Under the pieces are notes generated by a model. It worked only from the letters and a program-made list of their open reading frames with translations. It was not told the DNA's origin and did not search any database. Of a stretch of DNA of 64,000 nt, positions 44,625-53,265 are shown piece by piece. Location: NCBI RefSeq assembly GCF_013204845.1, contig NZ_JABMKY010000001.1, positions 248,001-312,000 on the forward strand. Reading direction: 5' to 3'. Origin of the DNA: Paenibacillus qinlingensis (GTDB lineage Bacteria > Bacillota > Bacilli > Paenibacillales > NBRC-103111). The translations under genes were made by a program, and so were the position numbers. The stretch's first letter is position 1; the number at the start of each line of letters is the position of its first letter.

Positions 44625-44852
44625 CTAGTCGGGGAACACAGTGTACTCGCCATCAAGCCAATCTAACATTTTCAGACCATCGACAATTGTCTTTCTCATA
44701 ATTGCAAACTCAGTAAACTTAAATTTTACCTTTGCTGCTTTACCCAGATTGCCTACTATTTCATCTACCGAATCGTCGGGAGATATGCATACTGGATCCA
44801 ACCCTGCTGGAATAATTGGCTGCCATGTTTTTACTTCTGTTGTATTAAACAT
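44625..44852 (-). CDS. Phage-type hypothetical protein
   Basis: 75 residues, soluble (WQPIIPAGLDPVCISPDDS, TIVDGLKMLDWLDGEY). GGGAGGG precedes the ATG. Not recognised. Confidence 0.55.
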   Translation of the reverse strand: MFNTTEVKTWQPIIPAGLDPVCISPDDSVDEIVGNLGKAAKVKFKFTEFAIMRKTIVDGLKMLDWLDGEYTVFPD

Positions 44853-45004
44853 TGAAAACCCTCCCAAGTTCTTGATTATTCAGCAATGTCCACTAGTGCG
44901 CAGGAAATATTTTTCTTCAATCGTAATAATCCGTTCCATGAGTTACCTGTGTAGTATATTTTCATAAAGCAGATACTACTTTCATCAAAGGGGGGTGAGC
45001 TGAA

Positions 45005-45307
45005 ATGCCAGCAACAATTTCTGTATTGAACAAGGTGTTAAAAACAGACTTCTGGATGAGAAACCGCCATGACAGACCATCTGATGCTGATATTCAAGCA
45101 GCTGGAATGCAAGCGGCAAATGAGAAAGCCAAAAATGAAGATATTGGTATTGTCCAAGCAATAATCCCAAACGCAAAATTCGATCATGTTGATTATGTTA
45201 GTTACGATATTATTGATTTGGAACAACATAAAACATGGGGGACTAATGAAAGGCATTGGCAATGTCATGCCTTTATTAATTACAAACTGTTTTACACGGA
45301 AGAATAA
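45005..45307 (+). CDS. Hypothetical protein
   Basis: 100 residues from an ATG after GGGGGGTGAG. Soluble, mixed alpha/beta (FWMRNRHDRPSDADIQAAG, HWQCHAFINYKLFY). It is on the strand opposite to the surrounding array and has its own terminator, so it may be a later insertion. Not recognised. Confidence 0.6.
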   Translation: MPATISVLNKVLKTDFWMRNRHDRPSDADIQAAGMQAANEKAKNEDIGIVQAIIPNAKFDHVDYVSYDIIDLEQHKTWGTNERHWQCHAFINYKLFYTEE

Positions 45308-45315
45308 TTCTTAGA

Positions 45316-45344
45316 AATACCCTCATCTTAATTTTGAGGGTATT
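45316..45344 (+). terminator. Terminator of the 45005 gene
   Basis: AATACCCTC pairs with GAGGGTATT; a weak T tail follows. Confidence 0.7.
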
Positions 45345-45369
45345 ATCTCATTAACTTGTACTTCAATAT

Positions 45370-45738
45370 TCAGTCAATCCCTAGGCAATAAATCCATGTC
45401 GAAGTTAGAAGTAATAAATCTAATTTATTAATAGTTATTAAACGTAGGTTTACATCATTACCTAAGCGATCATAAATTTGATACATGTCGTCTTTTCTGA
45501 ATTCAGTTCCCATGAAGTTGTTGAAACTTTTTAAAACTCTCGGCGCCCAATACTTGTTTAGCCCGTTTGCAATTGGTCTTGATACCCAAGCGAACATTTT
45601 GCATTTGAATTCTAATTCGCTCTCTACATTGTCGAGTCGAAAATACAAGTTGTTTCTTGGATTTAAAATTATTTCATTGTTGGCATTAATAAATGATCCT
45701 TCGAATGACCGTAATGCTTTCTTTACGTACTCTTCCAA
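45370..45738 (-). CDS. Hypothetical protein
   Basis: About 122 residues from TTG after GTGGTGAG (an ATG seven codons earlier has no such site). Soluble (ALRSFEGSFINANNEIILNP, FAWVSRPIANGLNKYW). Not recognised. Confidence 0.5.
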   Translation of the reverse strand: MEEYVKKALRSFEGSFINANNEIILNPRNNLYFRLDNVESELEFKCKMFAWVSRPIANGLNKYWAPRVLKSFNNFMGTEFRKDDMYQIYDRLGNDVNLRLITINKLDLLLLTSTWIYCLGID

Positions 45739-45932
45739 GTGGTGCTCACCACATGTCATTCGATATTAAAACGTTTCCTGCATGCATATTAATTATAATA
45801 AAAGTACATAAAGATAATTTCCATTTATTTCAATAATATTACAAGTTGAATTATTAATTGTTTTTAATTGGAATTTATAAAAATATGAAACTCGTGGTTA
45901 AATATAGTAAATTTTAGGAGGAAATACACTTT

Positions 45933-46034
45933 ATGTTGAAAAAAAATTCTAAAAAAACCTTAGCCATTGGTATCATCACATCTTCTCTAATTTTTTCTGT
46001 ACAATCTGCTTTTGCAGCCACAATTGTAGAGTAG
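45933..46034 (+). pseudogene. Signal-peptide remnant of a secreted protein
   Basis: AGGAGG, ATG and a complete signal peptide (Lys-rich start, hydrophobic core, SAFAA) followed six codons later by TAG. The body is gone; 46035-46311 contains only decayed sequence. It resembles the export signal of the 32054 protein. Confidence 0.6.
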
Positions 46035-46311
46035 ACAGCGCCACAGGCCGCTAACTCTGAATTGATTTAGGCATACGTGAGTTTAGCTGCTACGCAGTTA
46101 AGGCTCATTTGATGCCAGACGATGTATTTTGGGTGATGGATGTTAAAGAGCACGAATTCAGCTTAAAGCCGAATCCGAAGGCATTATATCTCCTTATATA
46201 ATTCTACTTCGCTCAACTTCCACACACACTTCTCATAAAACATTCGCCATGGAACACCTTATTTATTAATTTCCAGCACCCCGGGCATAATAACATCGGA
46301 GGTGACTTACC

Positions 46312-46398
46312 ATGAAATGCGTATACTGTGAAAACCTTCAGCAAATCAAAGGCAAGAAAAAACATAAATGCTACATCTGTTCAATCCTTAAACGGTAA
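46312..46398 (+). CDS. 28-residue zinc-knuckle peptide
   Basis: CVYC and CYIC flank a Lys-rich loop; GGAGGTG precedes the ATG. A single treble-clef-like metal site is predicted. Confidence 0.5.
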   Translation: MKCVYCENLQQIKGKKKHKCYICSILKR

Positions 46399-46441
46399 AA
46401 CAATGGTGCCTTCCGGCACCTTAATATTCAGTCGGTGTTCA

Positions 46442-46660
46442 TTACCAATTAGTGCTAAATACAGTGAACGGAAGCTGTTGTATTTTATTTGTTGTATGTA
46501 CGGTACGCCAAAGTATATCCTTTCTTTTGACACATGCGTCTGGTTCACCCCCAGACAACCAATTCATTGTCCGAGCTTCTGCTTTTGTGAGCTTCCTCCC
46601 CATACAAATCTCCGAAGTCTTAACTAACTCCCGATAACGTGGTATTTGCCATTCTTCCAT
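46442..46660 (-). CDS. Phage-type hypothetical protein, possibly truncated
   Basis: 72 residues with GRKLTKAEARTMNWLSGGEP, a block I associate with small Bacillus phage proteins; the C-terminus diverges after it and may be frameshifted. Start chosen at the internal ATG. Confidence 0.4.
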   Translation of the reverse strand: MEEWQIPRYRELVKTSEICMGRKLTKAEARTMNWLSGGEPDACVKRKDILWRTVHTTNKIQQLPFTVFSTNW

Positions 46661-46963
46661 TTCAAAACCTAAATAGGGCTTCATAGTAATAGTCTTTATC
46701 AACCCATGCAATTCGACCGCGATGATTATGTCCTTAATATTGCAAATTCATCCTCACACACGTTCCCTTTTCAATATGTTGTGTGACGTTAATTTGTTTT
46801 TAATGTGCTAACCACTCCCACAACAACAATGTTGGTTAGCCGATCATTGAAACATAATTTTTACTTTTTTTTACAATGTATACTTTATTTCCTTGCGACT
46901 AAACATATACTCGTCCAGCGCTGGTCATTAAAAATAATTGATAACTGGGAGGAGTCAAGTCTA

Positions 46964-47491
46964 ATGAGTGCAACAATGACTGAAATCAAAACTACAGATT
47001 CAGAAGTAATGACTGAAAGATGGGATTGGCCAAATCCGGGAGATATATGCGGTTACACAGGCTATAAAACTAATAAATTTGACCTTAAGCAAAAGGTTGA
47101 AAACGGTGGTTGGATTGTAGCTTGGTCTGATGACATTTCAGAAACGGATGCTATTCAAGGCGTCGTCGCAGCTGGAGTTTCCGTGGTTAGCTCTAATCCA
47201 GGTCCCTTTTTACTTTGGATTGAACAATTAGTTGAACGTACGATTTCGTCACTTGCATCAGATGCGAAGCAAAAGTTCACAGATGAAATACGAAAACAAG
47301 TTAATGAACTCGCCGCGGATGTTATTAAACGAGCTTTACAAGGAAAAGATGCGAGTGAAGCCTTGAAACAATTTGATACTCTCGATGTTAAAGCAGGTGC
47401 AATTAAATATTCCGGAAAAAACGTGGTGTGTGGTAATACAGTAACCACAACTTGGGGAATGAAACCTTATATAGCTTTTAGATTACGTTAA
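46964..47491 (+). CDS. Hypothetical protein with a hydrophobic helix
   Basis: 176 residues from the ATG at 46964 (GGGAGGAG upstream). An N-terminal polar part (WDWPNPGDICGYTGYKTNKF) is followed by a hydrophobic stretch (AIQGVVAAGVSVVSSNPGPFLLWI), a long charged helix and a beta-rich end. There is no signal peptide. It has its own transcription unit facing away from the phage array, like a cargo gene. Not recognised. Confidence 0.55.
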   Translation: MSATMTEIKTTDSEVMTERWDWPNPGDICGYTGYKTNKFDLKQKVENGGWIVAWSDDISETDAIQGVVAAGVSVVSSNPGPFLLWIEQLVERTISSLASDAKQKFTDEIRKQVNELAADVIKRALQGKDASEALKQFDTLDVKAGAIKYSGKNVVCGNTVTTTWGMKPYIAFRLR

Positions 47492-47542
47492 ACTAAATTT
47501 TGATTTAAGTTGAATTCCGAAACCTGAATAAAAATTATTCTT

Positions 47543-47580
47543 GAATTACTCTACTAGGCATAATCTAAGTAGAGTAATTC
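47543..47580. repeat. Perfect 13-bp inverted repeat downstream of 46964-47491
   Basis: GAATTACTCTACT and its complement flank a 12-base loop. Probably a terminator, although no T run follows. Confidence 0.6.
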
Positions 47581-47612
47581 AAATTCCTTTATTGGGGGTG
47601 AATAGGATCACC

Positions 47613-48040
47613 TTAAATGACATCCAAATGATCAGGAGATGCACATCCCAGCAACAACAAAGCAAAATTAAGATGTAACTTGCTGATATTTAACCTCTTT
47701 GCAAGATTGGTACGTTTGATAATGGAATGATGATTTCTGAGATAGAATAGTTGATCCTCCGTCAGCTCTAATTTTGAAAATTCGTGCAACTTGGATATCC
47801 CCTGCTCCGTGGCCCTCTTCTTCCTTGCGACGATTTCAAAAGGAACTGGTAAAGCACGATAAGAAATGCATCCATCTACGCGACCTGAGCTCTCTTTGCA
47901 GCGCCTGAAATGACCAATTTATTTATGAAGTACATAACCGTAATGCGATGTACTCCAATCTTACTGGCAATATCTCTTGGCAACGCTCCTGCTCCTAATT
48001 TCTCGTAAACAGCAGCCTCTTTTCTCGAAAGCTGTAACAT
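47613..48040 (-). pseudogene. Phage HTH regulator with a frameshift
   Basis: From ATG at 48040 (GGAGCGG) the frame encodes a winged-helix-like start (LSRKEAAVYEKLGAGALPRD, IASKIGVHRITVMYFINKL) and stops at 47876. One base restores an 88-residue continuation (GCISYRALPVPFEIVARKKR, LAKRLNISKLHLNFALLLL). Confidence 0.55.
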
Positions 48041-48053
48041 TATTTTCCCGCTC

Positions 48054-48344
48054 CTAATCATTAAAATATCCATAACCAAATTGAGGTTCATTGATCTGTT
48101 CTACGCTCACAACATCCTGCATGAGTTTAGCGAAGACAGCTATTTCCTTTTCATCCATGTTTTCAAGAAGACGTAGCTCTCTCGCCTTCAGTGATCTACC
48201 GGCAGCAGTTGTAAGCAAGGTCAAGATGGGTGATAACTGCTCGGTGCGCATACTCTTTTCTTTCTCAGAATTGCGTAACGCCGTTTGCTTGCGGTTATGT
48301 TCATCCCAATCTTGTTCGTCAAACCAGAAATTTTCTCCATACAT
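48054..48344 (-). CDS. Phage-type hypothetical protein, 5' end uncertain
   Basis: 96 residues from the first ATG (NFWFDEQDWDEHNRKQTALR). The frame stays open about 20 codons upstream to a GAGGTGAT site at 48410, but there only ATC or ATA is available as a start, so the true start codon may have mutated. A possible start-codon loss. Confidence 0.45.
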   Translation of the reverse strand: MYGENFWFDEQDWDEHNRKQTALRNSEKEKSMRTEQLSPILTLLTTAAGRSLKARELRLLENMDEKEIAVFAKLMQDVVSVEQINEPQFGYGYFND

Positions 48345-48413
48345 AACGCGATATTCATCAATGAATACATTCTTTAATTCGTCGTTACTTTCGATATTGA
48401 TATGGCAATCACC

Positions 48414-48700
48414 TCATGCCCTATATGGATTGCTTAGGACTCCTCGACCTCCTCGGCCCCTGTTGTCGTGCATCGCACTTGCTTGCAGCATTGGAAAATA
48501 CCCCCAGAACGTTCGATAGCCTCTGACACAACTGACTTTGGAAACTCAGCACGATCTGCTTTGCTTGGTTTTGAATGGTGATGAGAAAGGATGTCCTTAC
48601 GCCATTCAGCGACTTCTTTTCTATCCTTCGGTCCGCGTTGTTGCAGGCTGATATAAGGCTTCTTCGCTTTCTCCTTGCGTACTGGCTTAGGAAACATCAT
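48414..48700 (-). pseudogene. HNH-endonuclease-like phage protein, frameshifted
   Basis: MMFPKPVRKEKAKK is followed by a degenerate middle and ERSGGIFQCCKQVRCTTT, resembling the Cys-containing beta hairpin of small phage HNH proteins. One base later the other frame gives HDNRGRGGRGVLSNP, the expected His/Arg-Gly-rich block, then a stop. The catalytic half is missing. Confidence 0.5.
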
Positions 48701-48734
48701 CTCTCTCACCACCTCTTCTTATTCAATCGCTTAT

Positions 48735-48944
48735 TTATATTGTGTTGTATAACATAGCGTCGTTACCGATTGTCCATAATGCCATTCCTTCAGGTTTTCT
48801 TATTACAAAAAGTCGAAAATCTTCAAAATAGATTTCTTCTGCTCTAGTAACCACCAGGCGGTGAACAGTCTTGATATTTGTTTCGATATACAGATTGTCA
48901 TCTCGATCTCTCCACAAGGAGCCGGTCATTGTTTTTACATTCAA
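48735..48944 (-). CDS. Phage-type hypothetical protein
   Basis: 69 residues from TTG with AGGAGG 11 bases upstream. Beta-rich (LWRDRDDNLYIETNIKTV, YFEDFRLFVIRKPEGM). Not recognised. Confidence 0.5.
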   Translation of the reverse strand: MNVKTMTGSLWRDRDDNLYIETNIKTVHRLVVTRAEEIYFEDFRLFVIRKPEGMALWTIGNDAMLYNTI

Positions 48945-49022
48945 TTAGCTTTTTTCCTCCTAGCAGAGTTCAATTGTTCAATTGATCTATTTCCAGTTTG
49001 CCGCATAACTACTACCGACGTA

Positions 49023-49249
49023 CTACGGATTTGAACCTATGCCTTCAATGTATCCAACTAGTTCAAGAGTCGCATAATGGCGTTCTCTTTCTTCGGGTGT
49101 GTAATTAGTTGGAAGTACAGCAAAAGCCGTGTAGAAGGCAATAGCCTCTTTTACAGGCGTTGATAGCATGTGTAAGTTGATAAATCTATCGAGAGCATCA
49201 TCTAGCCACCTTTCTTTATTAATGGCTAAGGAAAAATTTCCTTAGCCAC
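49023..49249 (-). pseudogene. Small phage protein, frameshifted near its start
   Basis: GTG after AGAAGG begins a frame that stops within 8 codons inside a perfect 11-bp inverted repeat (49224-49247); one added base joins it to 65 residues (LINLHMLST-type RFINLHMLSTPVKEAIAFY, TPEERERHYATLELVG). The repeat may itself be the lesion. Confidence 0.45.
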
Positions 49250-49259
49250 CTTCTGTTGC

Positions 49260-49509
49260 TTAGGCCGCCAATAAACTGCTCAGCCCATCTAACTCCTTCG
49301 CGTTAGCACTCCAAACCTTAAAGGCTTCTGCTCTTGTTGGTCTTTCGTATTCTTTAACCATGTCCAGTAAATCGCTACATATTTCCTTTTTGCTCTTTCG
49401 TTGTTGAGATTCCGCAAATCGTAGAATCATCACCGGTACTGTTATATCTTGAAGCTGATCATGCTGCTGTTTAGATCGTTTGATAATCCGTTTTAAACCA
49501 GCCGAACAT
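49260..49509 (-). pseudogene. Small phage protein with one extra A
   Basis: ATG after GGAGGAAAT encodes MFGWFK, then a four-A run shifts the frame and stops after 6 codons; removing one A restores 82 residues (RIIKRSKQQHDQLQDITVP, RPTRAEAFKVWSANAKEL). Confidence 0.5.
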
Positions 49510-49510
49510 G

Positions 49511-49684
49511 CTATTTCCTCCAGCTATTTAAATTGCAAATAGCTTTTAAAACATCTATGTAAAGTGGATGAACTGCACCATCCAACGTGCCGCCTGTCGT
49601 GCAAGACAAGCGTAAGCGGATATCCGCGACCATCTCGTTTGATTCAACGAAATGGTTTCGACCAGTATCCATCTGGTTGCTCAT
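49511..49684 (-). CDS. Phage-type hypothetical protein
   Basis: 57 residues whose ATG overlaps the preceding TGA (TGATG), the classic coupling arrangement. Contains VADIRLRLSCTTGGTLDGAV. Not recognised. Confidence 0.55.
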   Translation of the reverse strand: MSNQMDTGRNHFVESNEMVADIRLRLSCTTGGTLDGAVHPLYIDVLKAICNLNSWRK

Positions 49685-49857
49685 CAGGCGGGAGTAGAGA
49701 AAAGAATATAAGTTCCTTTGCGAATAAACTCTGCGTCCCAAACATCAAATACTGGTGTTTCTCCGTGCCATTGTTTGCGACGGACGTTGAATCTGACAAA
49801 CGCACCTTGATCGAGTTCCCCGTCAGTTTCTACGATCCATGTTCCTTGATCATTCAT
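49684..49857 (-). CDS. Phage-type hypothetical protein
   Basis: 57 residues (NDQGTWIVETDGELDQGAFV, RRKQWHGETPVFDVWDAEF), compact and beta-rich. ATG 19 bases after GGGAGG, so the upstream start region may have an indel. Coupled to the next gene. Confidence 0.5.
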   Translation of the reverse strand: MNDQGTWIVETDGELDQGAFVRFNVRRKQWHGETPVFDVWDAEFIRKGTYILFSTPA

Positions 49858-49898
49858 CCATTTTTTTCTTTATATACCTCCCTTGGTTACCTCCCAGC

Positions 49899-49982
49899 TT
49901 ATTTCTTCCGAGAAACCTTTATTAATCCACCTATACTCAGAGCAAATGCCAATGCGATGAAGACCCAAGTAACGATCTCCAT
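49899..49982 (-). CDS. 27-residue membrane peptide
   Basis: GGAGG then ATG; one hydrophobic helix (WVFIALAFALSIGGLI) and a Lys/Arg end. Confidence 0.45.
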   Translation of the reverse strand: MEIVTWVFIALAFALSIGGLIKVSRKK

Positions 49983-50062
49983 GCTGATTACCTCCAGTTT
50001 ATATTTTCAACGCTATATGTTAAGATTAGGGGGAGAGGTCTTTTGACCCCTCCGAGGAACTT

Positions 50063-50182
50063 TTAACGTCTGCGCCCTACGCGTCGTTTTTTGGTTCCTT
50101 TTTTCTCTGCTTCCTTACGAATGATCGTGAGTGCCGTGAAGCACTGGATGATCGCTGTCAGAATTAGTACCCAATCATTCAT
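50063..50182 (-). CDS. 39-residue membrane peptide with basic tail
   Basis: GGAGGGTGAG then ATG; a hydrophobic helix (WVLILTAIIQCFTALTII) followed by a strongly basic tail (KKRRVGRRR). First gene of the minus-strand array, diverging from the regulator pair at 50300. Confidence 0.5.
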   Translation of the reverse strand: MNDWVLILTAIIQCFTALTIIRKEAEKKGTKKRRVGRRR

Positions 50183-50299
50183 TTTCTCACCCTCCACAAT
50201 AAACTAATTTTGTAACGATTTTCGTTATTAGTTAACAATTAGTTCAACTATATTCGTTAAACATTTTGTGTTACAATTAGTGTATAGGAGGTGTGAGTA

Positions 50300-50518
50300 A
50301 TGCTTCGTTTAAAACTTAATAAAGTACTCGCAGAAAAAGAAATTTCAATGTATAAACTCCACGTTATGACCGGAATTCGTGCAAATACTGTAAGTGATTT
50401 AGTGAATAACAAAGCAAAACAGTGGTCTCCAGAAGCATTAACAAAAATTTATGAGGCTTTAGGACTTACGTCTATTAGTCAATTAATTGAATTTACGGAA
50501 GAAGATGACTTGAGTTGA
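50300..50518 (+). CDS. Small XRE-type regulator (YozG-like)
   Basis: 72 residues, essentially one helix-turn-helix (MYKLHVMTGIRANTVSDLVN, LTKIYEALGL). AGGAGG precedes the ATG. The upstream region is AT-rich with repeated GTTAnCAATTAG-like motifs that could be its operator. It overlaps the next gene by 4 bases. Confidence 0.8.
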   Translation: MLRLKLNKVLAEKEISMYKLHVMTGIRANTVSDLVNNKAKQWSPEALTKIYEALGLTSISQLIEFTEEDDLS

Positions 50519-51087
50519 TTACATATGGTTCTGAGGAGGAACTACAAGAATATTTGATCGAAAACTTAGATTTGTATTTTGGTTTAGAATTTGTAGCTAA
50601 AGAGTACCGAATAAACAACTCCTATCGCGTTGATATTCTCGGTAGAGAAGGTGATAATTTTTATATCATCGAATTGAAAAAGGAAATTGCAGATATATCC
50701 GCTTTTAATCAAATCAAAAGATACCTCACCGCATTTAAAAGACAAACCGGAAAATCTGCGTTTGGATACATAGCATCTCCACGAGTTGATGAATTAACTA
50801 AGTTAGCTTGTTTGCATGATGAAAAAATAAGGGCAGTTGAATTACAGAATTTTAAATACATACCAACAACAAGACCAACTTTCGTTAGACCTGTACTCAA
50901 AGAGATTCTTACCGATCGAGGAATTACACATAAGAAGTTATCCGAAATGTCCGGAGTACCGCAAGCAGCTCTATCTAGATTTGATAAAACGCATTCTCAT
51001 AATGCTACTCACATGTTTGCTATTGCAAGAGCACTCAATATCCCGGTTGAAAAACTATTTAAAATTTATGAGGAGCAAGAGGGATAA
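50515..51087 (+). CDS. PD-(D/E)XK nuclease fused to an XRE-type HTH domain
   Basis: 190 residues from TTG, overlapping the upstream stop (TTGA). The N-terminal half has the NucS/DUF91-like core: Asp40 in YRVDILGRE, Glu53 and Lys55 in YIIELKK, and Gln66/Tyr70 in QIKRYL, a complete catalytic set. Residues about 128-188 form a second HTH (ILTDRGITHKKLSEMSGVPQ, MFAIARALNIPVEKLF). A DNA nuclease whose binding or expression is tied to an HTH is unusual. The pair is intact although surrounded by broken genes, which suggests selection. Function unknown; defence or regulation are both possible. Confidence 0.7.
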   Translation: MITYGSEEELQEYLIENLDLYFGLEFVAKEYRINNSYRVDILGREGDNFYIIELKKEIADISAFNQIKRYLTAFKRQTGKSAFGYIASPRVDELTKLACLHDEKIRAVELQNFKYIPTTRPTFVRPVLKEILTDRGITHKKLSEMSGVPQAALSRFDKTHSHNATHMFAIARALNIPVEKLFKIYEEQEG

Positions 51088-51111
51088 GCTCTCTCATGCT
51101 CCTTTTAGATC

Positions 51112-51385
51112 TTATACTTCTGAAAATTGAATACCGTCAAACCTATATTCTGAAAACCCATTCATCAGGAGGATCACCGTGTCAGGCTGCGTGACGAAAT
51201 AAAAGTAATGTTCGACGGCAGTTTCTTTTGTTGGCATGTACATAAAATAAGCAATGATATTGTTACCACGTTTGATCATGGCTTCCTCATGTTTGCATAT
51301 CCATTCACCGTTGTTTTTCTTTTTTTATTTGCACTTCAGCTACTTTGTTCAGGACTCCAAGTTTTTCGTTAGCTGAGAGATTCAT
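51112..51385 (-). pseudogene. Phage-type protein with one extra A
   Basis: ATG after GGGAGA; after 28 codons an A-rich stretch (IKKEK) shifts the frame. Without one A it would be about 90 residues (GEWICKHEEAMIKRGNNIIA, HYFYFVTQPDTVILLMNG). Convergent with the nuclease gene. Confidence 0.5.
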
Positions 51386-51406
51386 TTTTCTCATTCTCCC
51401 TTTTCT

Positions 51407-52169
51407 TTAATTTACTATGGTATTTACTCGATCAACCGCTTGCTTGAGCTTCCCTATCTCCGTTTTCAATTCATCAGAAACTCCAACACTAAGGCGCGAA
51501 CGCAACCGATCTTCCCATCCATAAGTAACGGTAATTCCGCACTCTTTAAAAATTCCTCTAACAATTTCCAAATGATCGGTATATGGCTTTAAACGATTGT
51601 GTTCTCTTTCTAATTCCCTGTTCTTGTCCGATAATTCTTTAATTGTTTTTCCTACTTCTTTTGATACATAATATCCAAGTTGCTTTCGTTCCCTTTTATC
51701 TACTTGTAGTTCTTCAAAATATTCTCTCGCGCTGTTGAGAAATGGATGTCTTTCGTTATCTAAACGGACACATTATAATGTAATAAAGGACAGCTGAAGG
51801 TATCTCGATATTTCTATAGAGAGCCTTGCGTTTGGTCGTAAGACTCTGTTTCTCTGGATAATAGATAAGACCAACCTCTACGGGCAATTCGTCAAGTTGA
51901 ATAAGCCCAGTGGGACATACAAAGCTGAATTGATTGCAATAGGACATGTAACCAGGCCATTTGTTAGCTCGTGTGAAATCACTGTGATCTACTTTCACTT
52001 CATATCCCGTAACACAGGGATTGGCCCATGATTTCATGATGGCCATCGCATCCATTTTTAGAAGTTCTTTATTTGTGTGAGTTGCTCCATTCTTCACTTC
52101 AGTGAGGAAGAAATCTTGCCAGTGCCGTTTTGCTAGTACTTGTTTAATCATGTCCGCTCTAACTTTCAC
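51407..52169 (-). pseudogene. MmcB-like PD-(D/E)XK protein with one extra C
   Basis: The first 134 residues (VRADMIKQVLAKRHWQDFF, GYEVKVDHSDFTRANKWPGY, QFSFVCPTGLIQLDELP) match the phage MmcB-like nuclease group: conserved Glu-Val-Lys and KW motifs. An extra C near 51761 ends the frame; the other frame continues 115 residues as a coiled coil (NRELEREHNRLKPYTDHLEI). Confidence 0.6.
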
Positions 52170-52181
52170 CAGTTGCCCTCC

Positions 52182-52589
52182 TTAATGAAGAATCGTTGCT
52201 TCAGGTCGTTCTCCTTGCGGAATAACCCAAACTTCCTCGTGAGTAAATTCCAAAGTCACTCCCGCCTCGGCCTTTGCAGCTGCTAGAAGAATTATTACAT
52301 TTCCCATTTCCTCGGCAGAATCAGGAGGAACGGCATTTCCGATATACTCTCTTGCCTTAGCATCTGCACAACCAACTAATTGGAATGGTCTTCCATCTGG
52401 CATATATTGAGGAAAAGATTGCAGCAGAGCGAGTTCGTATGTCGTTAACGGTCTGTGCCATGTTCCGTCAAGAGCAACGATGATCCATTCACCTCGCTCA
52501 TTATCTTCCGGTATTCGAGGATCTGCGATAGCAGCAGCGCTTGCGTGGATATCTCCACTGCCGATTACTATTAGACCGACTCGCCATAT
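52182..52589 (-). pseudogene. C-terminal fragment of a C5 cytosine DNA methyltransferase
   Basis: The segments RPLTTYELALLQSFPQYM and AREYIGNAVPPDSAEEMGNV are motifs IX-X of C5 methyltransferases. The catalytic PCQ and ENV motifs are missing, and the frame is open but lacks a start upstream of 52403. The element has lost its methylase. Confidence 0.65.
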
Positions 52590-52745
52590 TCTTTCGCTTG
52601 AAGTTGACTTACAGTGGTTTGGTATTCAGCGAATTTCTTTAACTGAATAAATGCTACATTTTGTTCAAGATGCCCATTTCTGTTTATGTATCTACCTTTT
52701 TCTAAATTGTAAAACATTATAATGGGTTCATTTATTTGTTTTCAT
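52571..52745 (-). pseudogene. Small phage protein with one extra T
   Basis: ATG after GAAAGGTG runs five codons into TGA; dropping one T gives 57 residues (PIIMFYNLEKGRYINRNGHL, FAEYQTTVSQLQAKEYG). It overlaps the methyltransferase fragment by 19 bases. Confidence 0.4.
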
Positions 52746-52917
52746 CACCTTTCTTTGAACTCTTTCTTATAATTACTTGTGCACTCTTTCTACACAAACA
52801 AGCGGTTACTCAAAGAAAAAATCTGTTGTTCTAAAATAGTGGACTACTAAGGCAGACTTCGGTTTATTTTTATTGATTCCATGAATCGCAAAGCGTCTAC
52901 CCACACGCTGATTTTTA

Positions 52918-53190
52918 TTACCAACTATTCACGATTTCTTCTATTGCCTTCAAAGCAGGTTGCGCCAGCCACCACCGTTTACGATTTTTCTTGCGCTCAT
53001 ACATCTTGACTCTAGGGTCAGGTGAAATTTCGTCTTCCAGATAGCGAATTGACATTGAAGTCAGTTCACTGATCTTGTTGATGTCGACGAATAGTAACTG
53101 CTGATTGATTTGTTTCTGCAGTTCTCGTTCGACGTAACTTGCTATTGCTTTTTCATCAATTTCAATGTTGATTTTCGTTGTTTCTAACAA
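52918..53190 (-). CDS. DUF771-type phage protein
   Basis: 90 residues beginning with TTG after AAGGTG. The end KKNRKRWWLAQPALKAIEEI and the middle (VDINKISELTSMSIRYLED) resemble the small HTH-like DUF771 proteins of Bacillus phages. Confidence 0.6.
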   Translation of the reverse strand: MLETTKINIEIDEKAIASYVERELQKQINQQLLFVDINKISELTSMSIRYLEDEISPDPRVKMYERKKNRKRWWLAQPALKAIEEIVNSW

Positions 53191-53265
53191 TCGGATTCAA
53201 CACCTTCGTTTGATGATCGTTATTAAAGGATTTTTCGCACCTTTTTGTCGAATAATGGAAGTTAC

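Larger units (their letters stand above)
43402..46750 (-). repeat. Recurring intergenic element between small phage genes
   Basis: A motif close to TGAATATTGARGA, usually preceded by GAACAYC on the minus strand, recurs near 43410, 43720, 43812, 44085, 44303, 44530, 44867, 45365, 46425 and 46735. Nearly all copies lie just upstream of a ribosome binding site or between a stop and the next start. The copies vary at several positions. The arrangement recalls the repeated intergenic element of phage SPbeta. Confidence 0.6.

Noticed and set aside
43402-46750. CRISPR array
   Set aside because: The repeated motif is short, diverged and separated by genes of varied length, with no constant spacer size and no cas genes.
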